Positions 61,930-64,000 of a DNA stretch of 64,000 bases are shown here, one piece after another. A program made the position numbers and the translations under genes. Position 1 is the stretch's first letter. Each line of letters begins with the position of its first letter. Source of the stretch: Tupaia tana (lineage: Eukaryota; Chordata; Mammalia; Scandentia; Tupaiidae); NCBI GenBank assembly GCA_026018925.1, contig JAKSZU010000007.1, positions 95,280,001-95,344,000 of the forward strand, given 5' to 3'. The notes under the pieces are model-generated. The model was not told the DNA's origin. It saw nothing but the letters and a program-made list of their open reading frames with translations, and did no database searches.

Positions 61930-64000
61930 GAGGCATCCCCCAGCCAGAAACCCCTGGTGTAGTCATATGGCTCCCCTGCTCAAACCCAGCCCCCAACCAC
62001 ACGGCCTTCAGGGCCCAGAGCAGACGCCCCTGCCCACTGCCTGCCATGGTGCCCAGCATACGTTGGTGAGCGCCTATGAGTGAATGACTGAGCCAGAGTC
62101 CACGGCATCGTGGGCCTGACTGTGGCCAGGGAGCTTGGGCCTGCGTGGCAGACGACCCCTATGCCCACTCCCGCCCGTCTTGGCTGTGCCTGCCATCTAC
62201 CCCACAACACTCCTGCTTTCCCAGCGGGGGCTCAGCCCAGCCTGACTCCTACGTCCCTGAGACAGGCTGCCCGCCTCAGTCTGCAGGTCAGCCCATAATG
62301 TCCCCTCTGTCCCCGCCACGTGCGCTCTCCCACAGGCGCCAACTCTAGACTGTCCCCCTCCTCCCAGCAGCTCCGGTGCACTCACCCAGACAGCCCTCCT
62401 CAGGGAGCCGATGTCCTGGGGCCTCCACGCTGGCCCCAGGCCTCTGAGTTCCACATCTCCTTCGGGCAGGGCCAGCTTCTGGCCGTGAAAGTCCGGCTCT
62501 TCATACAGCACCCAGCTGTGGGCACAGAGACCCCAGGTCACGGGGGGACGGGGATGTGCCAGGGTCTCTGAGTAGCCGATGGGGTTTCTGCCGGGCTGCC
62601 CTGGGCACCTCTGAGTTCAGACAGAACCCCCGCCGAGCCCCACTCACCAGCCTCGCACCACTCGCAGGGAGGCTGTGGGAGCCCAGCCCGAGGCGTCAGC
62701 GACATCGTCCCAGACCACCCTGCTGCTGCCTTGGCAGCCGGGCTCGGAGAAGAGGACCACCTGAGAAGGCACAGAAGCAGAGCTGGGCCCTTCCAGGCCC
62801 TGCGCCATGGGCCGCCCACCTCCCTGCCCGCCCATACCTTTCCGGGCCTGGTGTTGGGCTTGCCCTGGGTCTTCAGTGCTGGGCTCTGGAACAGAGCTGG
62901 TGGTTAGAAGCCGTCCGGAGTGGCTCACTGCCTCCCCACACCTGCCGTGCCAAGGACCCTACATCCTTCATACCAGCCTGACCCCACTCCCAAGGAGCTG
63001 GCTCCCAGAGGCTGCCACGCTGTTCCCTAGCCCCAGGGCCTGTCACCCTGTCCCAGAAGGATTTTGGAGTCACCCATCCCTCTGGAACCCACGATGCAAA
63101 CCTCCCACCACATAGATGGGGAGACTGAGGCCCGGAGGACTGTGGCTTGCTCAGGCCCAAGTCTCCTGCCTCCAGAGACCCTGACTACCAGCACCATTCT
63201 CCTCACTCCACCCCGCCCCAATCCAGGTGGGGCCAGGCACCCCCTTTCCCACCCGAGGCCTCACTCACCCACCCCTCCGGGGGCCGGGCCTGCGCTGGCT
63301 CCGAGGAGGGCGGCCTTTCACTGCAGAGCAGAGGCAGCTGTCTGGGCACCTTCCTGAGCCCCGGCGCCCCGTGGGGTGGCAGAGCAGACAGTTTTGCGCC
63401 CAGTGGTTCGGGTTCCAGGGCAGAGGTCTCCTTGGTGGCAGGCACCAGGCTGCCAAACAGAAGGCTGCTTCCAAGACGGGAAGTGGGCCTGCTGGCTGCG
63501 TGTGCTTCCGGCCCCAGCTCTGGCCGGGCTCCCCGGGCACCTGCTACGTGCTTCTTCATCATCTCCAGAGGAGAGCGAGCGGCCTGGGCGGGCCGGCTGG
63601 CACGGGGGTCCCAGGGGGCGCTGGGCTGGCCTTTCTCCCGCCTGCGCTGGAGCTTGTCACCATCGCTCAGGTAGGGGTTCTCCGGCTCCTCCTCCTCCCC
63701 TTCCTCCTCTTCCAGTGTGGGCACCTCCAGGGGGCTGGGCCCAGCCGCCCACGGCCCAGCCCGGTCCTCCTCAATGGCGGGCAGGGTGGCGTACATGGCC
63801 AGGTAGGAGGAGCGGGGCGCTCGTGGCAGCCGGTGGGTGCGGAGGATCTCAGGGGGCTCCATACTCCGCAGGGTATCCAGGAAAAGCTCCAGGTCAGCGG
63901 CCAGGGCCTCCTCCTCCTCCTCCCTTGATGGCTCTGGGAGTGTTCTGCCCTCGGTGGCCTCGGGGACCAGCTGGAACTCCCCGCTGGCCTCCGTCCCTGG
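39894..64000 (-). CDS. CRYBG2: CRYBG2 (AIM1L), beta/gamma-crystallin domain protein 2, 3' nineteen exons
   Basis: Spliced minus-strand gene, cut by the right edge; 934 codons visible plus TGA at 39896-39894. Exons: 64000-63269 (partial), 62885-62838, 62760-62648, 62515-62386, 58761-58622, 57894-57768, 57463-57428, 57051-56915, 56763-56637, 56419-56280, 56175-56049, 55702-55670, 55539-55427, 45466-45337, 44161-44022, 43736-43613, 41376-41218, 40233-40074, 39982-39894. All phases agree. The N-terminal part seen is an acidic, proline-rich linker; then twelve Greek-key motifs as six beta/gamma-crystallin domains, one motif per main exon ([22 protein letters not shown] and so on), then a ricin B-type lectin domain. 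This architecture is shared with CRYBG1 (AIM1) and CRYBG3. Ca-binding-like DERLTS is visible in domain 3. Molecular role is poorly known. Confidence 0.95.
40074..40233 (-). CDS. CRYBG2: CRYBG2 ricin-type lectin, second lobe
   Basis: [20 protein letters not shown] then [23 protein letters not shown] is the QxW of this lobe. Confidence 0.95.
40620..40960 (+). mobile_element. L2-like fragment in CRYBG2 intron
   Basis: ggccttcgcactggccgtcc cctctgccagaatgct and cagatgtcacatcctcaagg resemble the L2 order 'cctttgcacatgctgttccctctgcctggaa...'. Diverged. Confidence 0.5.
41218..41376 (-). CDS. CRYBG2: CRYBG2 ricin-type lectin, first lobe
   Basis: [20 protein letters not shown] to [14 protein letters not shown]. 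The QxW position of this lobe reads CIW. Confidence 0.95.
41377..43612 (-). other. CRYBG2 intron with SINE cluster and CA-rich stretches
   Basis: CA-rich simple sequence at about 41510-41660 and 42400-42600, family-A copies at 42147-42390, 42853-43138 and 43146-43386, and a family-B copy at 42689-42848, all plus strand. No exon recognised. Confidence 0.8.
42853..43138 (+). mobile_element. Young family-A SINE (good consensus copy)
   Basis: TAGTGTAATGG A box, GGTTCGAGTCC B box, cccccctggggggtgatttc palindrome, ccctatagcaaaaacctctcc end and an A-rich tail. One of the least diverged copies here. Confidence 0.95.
43613..43736 (-). CDS. CRYBG2: CRYBG2 crystallin domain 6, motif B
   Basis: [20 protein letters not shown] to [11 protein letters not shown], the last Greek key before the lectin domain. 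Confidence 0.96.
44022..44161 (-). CDS. CRYBG2: CRYBG2 crystallin domain 6, motif A
   Basis: [20 protein letters not shown] to [12 protein letters not shown]. Confidence 0.96.
44735..45145 (+). mobile_element. SINE fragment plus family-A SINE
   Basis: A head-bearing fragment (ggacttccatgtggttgacc) at about 44745-44880 is followed by a fuller copy at about 44885-45145 (ggggaccagcagttggcgta). Confidence 0.85.
45337..45466 (-). CDS. CRYBG2: CRYBG2 crystallin domain 5, motif B
   Basis: [20 protein letters not shown] to [10 protein letters not shown]. Confidence 0.96.
45892..46390 (+). mobile_element. Two family-B SINEs
   Basis: Copies at about 45892-46085 and 46196-46390, each with gggaccagcaggtggcatgg or gggaccaccaggtggtgtgg head and ggtcaaattaaaataa tail. 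Confidence 0.9.
46423..46955 (+). mobile_element. Old then young family-A SINE
   Basis: Degraded copy at 46423-46660 and near-consensus copy at 46682-46955. The young copy is flanked by aaagtgtgcaattctt on both sides (target-site duplication). Confidence 0.93.
47150..47935 (+). mobile_element. Two old SINEs, the second split by another insertion
   Basis: First copy 47150-47440 with a (gaaa)n tail; second begins at about 47450 and is broken at 47665, resuming at 47890. The inserted piece is listed separately. Confidence 0.8.
47666..47890 (-). mobile_element. Unassigned retroposon insertion
   Basis: Starts with a T run and AT-rich DNA and ends cccacaaat, flanked by gcatacacttt and acatacacttt, a probable target-site duplication. 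Read in reverse it is a ~220-bp sequence with an A tail (ggcttattatttgttgatga near its start). It has no tRNA head. Family unknown to me; perhaps a 5'-truncated LINE. Confidence 0.55.
47985..48633 (+). mobile_element. MLT1-like (ERVL-MaLR) solitary LTR, interrupted by a SINE
   Basis: Recognised blocks: aactcatgctgaagccctac, gtagggccttgggagtaatt, gtttagacgagatcacgaga, gcctgcagaactacagaaaa taaattt, ending cagactgagctaagaca. A family-A SINE (48056-48319, minus) sits inside. Old and broken; no internal genes present. Confidence 0.75.
48056..48319 (-). mobile_element. Family-A SINE inside the LTR
   Basis: ttggagaggtttttgctata to head complement gccaactgctattccc; taatggc and gtaatggc flanks suggest the target duplication. 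Confidence 0.93.
48674..49260 (+). mobile_element. Truncated-body family-A SINE and two family-B SINEs
   Basis: 48674-48886 lacks the middle of the body (aagatttctcact joins head to tail), followed by family-B copies at about 48895-49070 and 49074-49260. Confidence 0.85.
49268..50935. mobile_element. Dense SINE array
   Basis: In order: family A minus 49268-49485; family A plus 49520-49790; family B plus 49797-49935; family B plus 49949-50125; degraded plus copy 50157-50340; family A minus 50340-50610; family A plus 50660-50935. Almost no unique sequence between copies. Confidence 0.85.
51137..51394 (-). mobile_element. Young family-A SINE with TSD
   Basis: Near-consensus copy in reverse. 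atccaatgattttt occurs on both sides as target-site duplication. Confidence 0.95.
51823..53445 (+). mobile_element. SVA-like composite retroposon (unassigned)
   Basis: A 1.62-kb insert bounded by a 13-bp direct repeat AAAGAAAAGGGGT (51810-51822 and 53446-53458). Parts in order: CpG-rich unique segment (51823-52130), GC-rich VNTR of 19- and 25-bp units (52130-52580), AT-richer segment (52580-53425), AATAAA at 53426-53431 and an A-rich tail. The end structure indicates L1-type retroposition of a polyadenylated RNA. Architecture parallels hominoid SVA (GC-rich VNTR, then a distinct 3' module, then poly(A)), but no hexamer or Alu-like part is present, so it would be independent. Alternative: a retrocopy of one long RNA with a GC-rich 5' end. 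Confidence 0.65.
52130..52580 (+). repeat. 19/25-bp VNTR inside the composite retroposon
   Basis: Tandem unit gggcctgcgcgtggctgcc (19 bp) with sporadic 25-bp variants made by duplicating six bases (ctgcgc, ctgcac or ctgcgt) inside the unit. About 22-24 imperfect units by eye. Confidence 0.9.
53540..54208 (+). mobile_element. Family B, family A, family B SINEs
   Basis: 53540-53715 (B), 53716-53990 (A, ending in a taaa run) and 54042-54208 (B). The A copy is flanked by agaaaagggaatactt-like sequence, matching aaagggaatacttt before the first B copy, so these two arrived as neighbours in one target. Confidence 0.87.
54240..54722 (+). mobile_element. Ancient LINE-like 3' end
   Basis: aaaacacaaggttatttcat aaaagcatt, gtgaacagggactgattatt and tttagagatacatagtcaat match, by memory, the same old consensus seen split at 14.8-15.8 kb. 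Diverged, no coding capacity. Confidence 0.4.
54727..55255. mobile_element. Family-B SINE (+) and family-A SINE (-)
   Basis: Family B at 54727-54900 and a reversed family-A copy at 55005-55255 ending ctaactgctggtccc, 170 bp before the crystallin exon at 55427. Confidence 0.9.
55427..55539 (-). CDS. CRYBG2: CRYBG2 crystallin domain 5, motif A
   Basis: [20 protein letters not shown] to SCRVHGG. Followed by a 10-kb intron. Confidence 0.95.
55670..55702 (-). CDS. CRYBG2: CRYBG2 11-codon connector exon
   Basis: [11 protein letters not shown], joined in phase 0 to the next motif. Acceptor ccctcag, donor gtgagg. Confidence 0.9.
56049..56175 (-). CDS. CRYBG2: CRYBG2 crystallin domain 4, motif B
   Basis: [20 protein letters not shown] to [12 protein letters not shown]. 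Confidence 0.96.
56280..56419 (-). CDS. CRYBG2: CRYBG2 crystallin domain 4, motif A
   Basis: [20 protein letters not shown] to [10 protein letters not shown]. Confidence 0.95.
56637..56763 (-). CDS. CRYBG2: CRYBG2 crystallin domain 3, motif B
   Basis: [20 protein letters not shown] to [18 protein letters not shown] fits the N/D-N/D-x-x-S/T-S calcium site of the family. Confidence 0.96.
56915..57051 (-). CDS. CRYBG2: CRYBG2 crystallin domain 3, motif A
   Basis: [20 protein letters not shown] to [10 protein letters not shown], with the last codon (Cys) shared with the next exon. Confidence 0.95.
57428..57463 (-). CDS. CRYBG2: CRYBG2 12-codon connector exon
   Basis: [12 protein letters not shown]. 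Recognised from phase and position; analogous to the connector before domain 1. The adjacent sequence gives no competing frame in phase. Confidence 0.85.
57652..57667. repeat. G homopolymer run
   Basis: About 15 consecutive G in the CRYBG2 intron after domain 2; a length-unstable, quadruplex-prone site on the non-template strand. Confidence 0.9.
57768..57894 (-). CDS. CRYBG2: CRYBG2 crystallin domain 2, motif B
   Basis: [20 protein letters not shown] to [10 protein letters not shown]. Donor gtaaag, acceptor ttccccag. Confidence 0.95.
58120..58605 (+). mobile_element. L2-like element 3' half
   Basis: ccttcctgcctcctgctggt, ggccttgcaagtgctgttcc ctctgcc, tcttctccaggaaggtcatt, and ccccagtacccagcacagtg aatattaaatga follow the L2 consensus order closely. 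Ends just before exon 58622. Confidence 0.75.
58622..58761 (-). CDS. CRYBG2: CRYBG2 crystallin domain 2, motif A
   Basis: [20 protein letters not shown] to ASAVVSTGL. Preceded by a 3.6-kb intron holding L2, MIR and SINE copies. Confidence 0.94.
59165..59450 (+). mobile_element. MIR/L2-like fossil
   Basis: gggccaggcactgcgctgag, cctgcccaaggtcacacagc tggtaac and gtgtccaaccaatgctgaat gaat are hallmark MIR and L2 segments. Confidence 0.75.
59464..59655 (-). mobile_element. Family-B SINE
   Basis: tttgctatagggcatatgtg start, aagagagaaagcaagctgcc, and head complement ccacgccacctatggccc. Confidence 0.85.
59885..60217. mobile_element. Abutting inverted family-B SINE pair
   Basis: Plus copy 59885-60045 and minus copy 60046-60217 meet tail to tail. 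ataaacaaataaagttaaat is mirrored by atttaactttatttatttgt, so the pair can form a long hairpin. Confidence 0.9.
60253..61260 (+). mobile_element. Run of four family-A/intermediate SINEs
   Basis: About 60253-60535 (older), 60540-60860 (young, taaaaa-rich tail), 60863-61110 (older, missing part of the head) and 61118-61260 (head and B box only). Confidence 0.85.
61657..61926 (+). mobile_element. Young family-A SINE
   Basis: ggggccagctgttggcgtaa head, near-consensus body, A tail of about 28 bases; flanks gtcagagct and atcagaggc suggest a short target duplication. Confidence 0.93.
62386..62515 (-). CDS. CRYBG2: CRYBG2 crystallin domain 1, motif B
   Basis: [20 protein letters not shown] to [10 protein letters not shown]. 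The W-V-L-Y-E-x-P-x-F-x-G signature is clear. Confidence 0.95.
62648..62760 (-). CDS. CRYBG2: CRYBG2 crystallin domain 1, motif A
   Basis: [19 protein letters not shown] to [10 protein letters not shown]. The F-S-E-P-G-x-x-G and SLRV elements define a Greek-key motif. Ends in phase 2. Confidence 0.94.
62838..62885 (-). CDS. CRYBG2: CRYBG2 16-codon connector exon
   Basis: [16 protein letters not shown], the basic lead-in to the first crystallin motif. Acceptor gttccag, donor gtatgg. Confidence 0.9.
63269..64000 (-). CDS. CRYBG2: CRYBG2 large linker exon (partial at window edge)
   Basis: Open from the edge to PPEGW at donor gtgagt. Low-complexity: a Glu run [19 protein letters not shown], a second acidic stretch [20 protein letters not shown], and Pro/Ala/Arg-rich sequence. 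It is the 3' end of the long disordered N-terminal region; the 5' border is outside the window. Confidence 0.9.

Larger units (their letters stand above)
58762..62385 (-). other. CRYBG2 intron between domains 1 and 2
   Basis: 3.6 kb with MIR/L2 fossils at 59.15-59.45 kb, a SINE cluster at 59.46-61.26 kb and another SINE at 61.66 kb. Unique sequence elsewhere; no exon recognised. Confidence 0.8.

Overview
The window is nuclear DNA from a placental mammal. Coding DNA is split into small exons with GT/AG borders, CpG islands are present, and the introns are packed with tRNA-headed SINEs, MIR/L2 fossils and old LTRs. Three genes are recognisable from their protein sequence, in the order seen at human 1p36.11: UBXN11 (minus), CD52 (plus), CRYBG2/AIM1L (minus, running off the right edge). 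The dominant SINEs are not Alu, B2, Can, the rabbit C element or the hedgehog element. Two sparse older pieces look 7SL/B1-like and ID-B1-like, so I lean weakly to a rodent or other Euarchontoglires lineage; I cannot name the species.

Region by region. 0.48-18.63 kb: fourteen coding exons of UBXN11, summing to 1542 nt (513 aa plus stop) with every splice phase compatible. A likely first exon lies in a CpG island at about 27.3-28.2 kb. 18.6-36.5 kb: SINE-rich sequence with MaLR-type LTR pieces, a mariner transposase fragment, another LTR-like element and an ~850-bp GGAT/GGGT satellite. 36.95-38.55 kb: two-exon CD52 with a SINE close to its exon 2 acceptor. 39.89-64.0 kb: the 3' nineteen exons of CRYBG2 (934 residues visible): an acidic linker exon, six beta/gamma-crystallin domains made from paired exons, and a C-terminal ricin-type lectin domain. 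Its ~10-kb intron at 45.5-55.4 kb is a sink for retroposons.

The three genes do not form a pathway. UBXN11 is a SEP/UBX adaptor, CD52 a GPI-anchored leukocyte glycopeptide and CRYBG2 a non-lens crystallin-fold protein; their adjacency is conserved synteny.

Most unusual items: a ~1.6-kb SVA-like composite retroposon (GC-rich 5' part, 19/25-bp VNTR, A-rich 3' part, poly(A), 13-bp target-site duplication) in the CRYBG2 intron; a CD52 whose mature peptide contains no asparagine and so no N-glycosylation site; a UBXN11 stop codon lying inside its own AATAAA; and a highly active two-family tRNA SINE system with nested insertions up to three deep.
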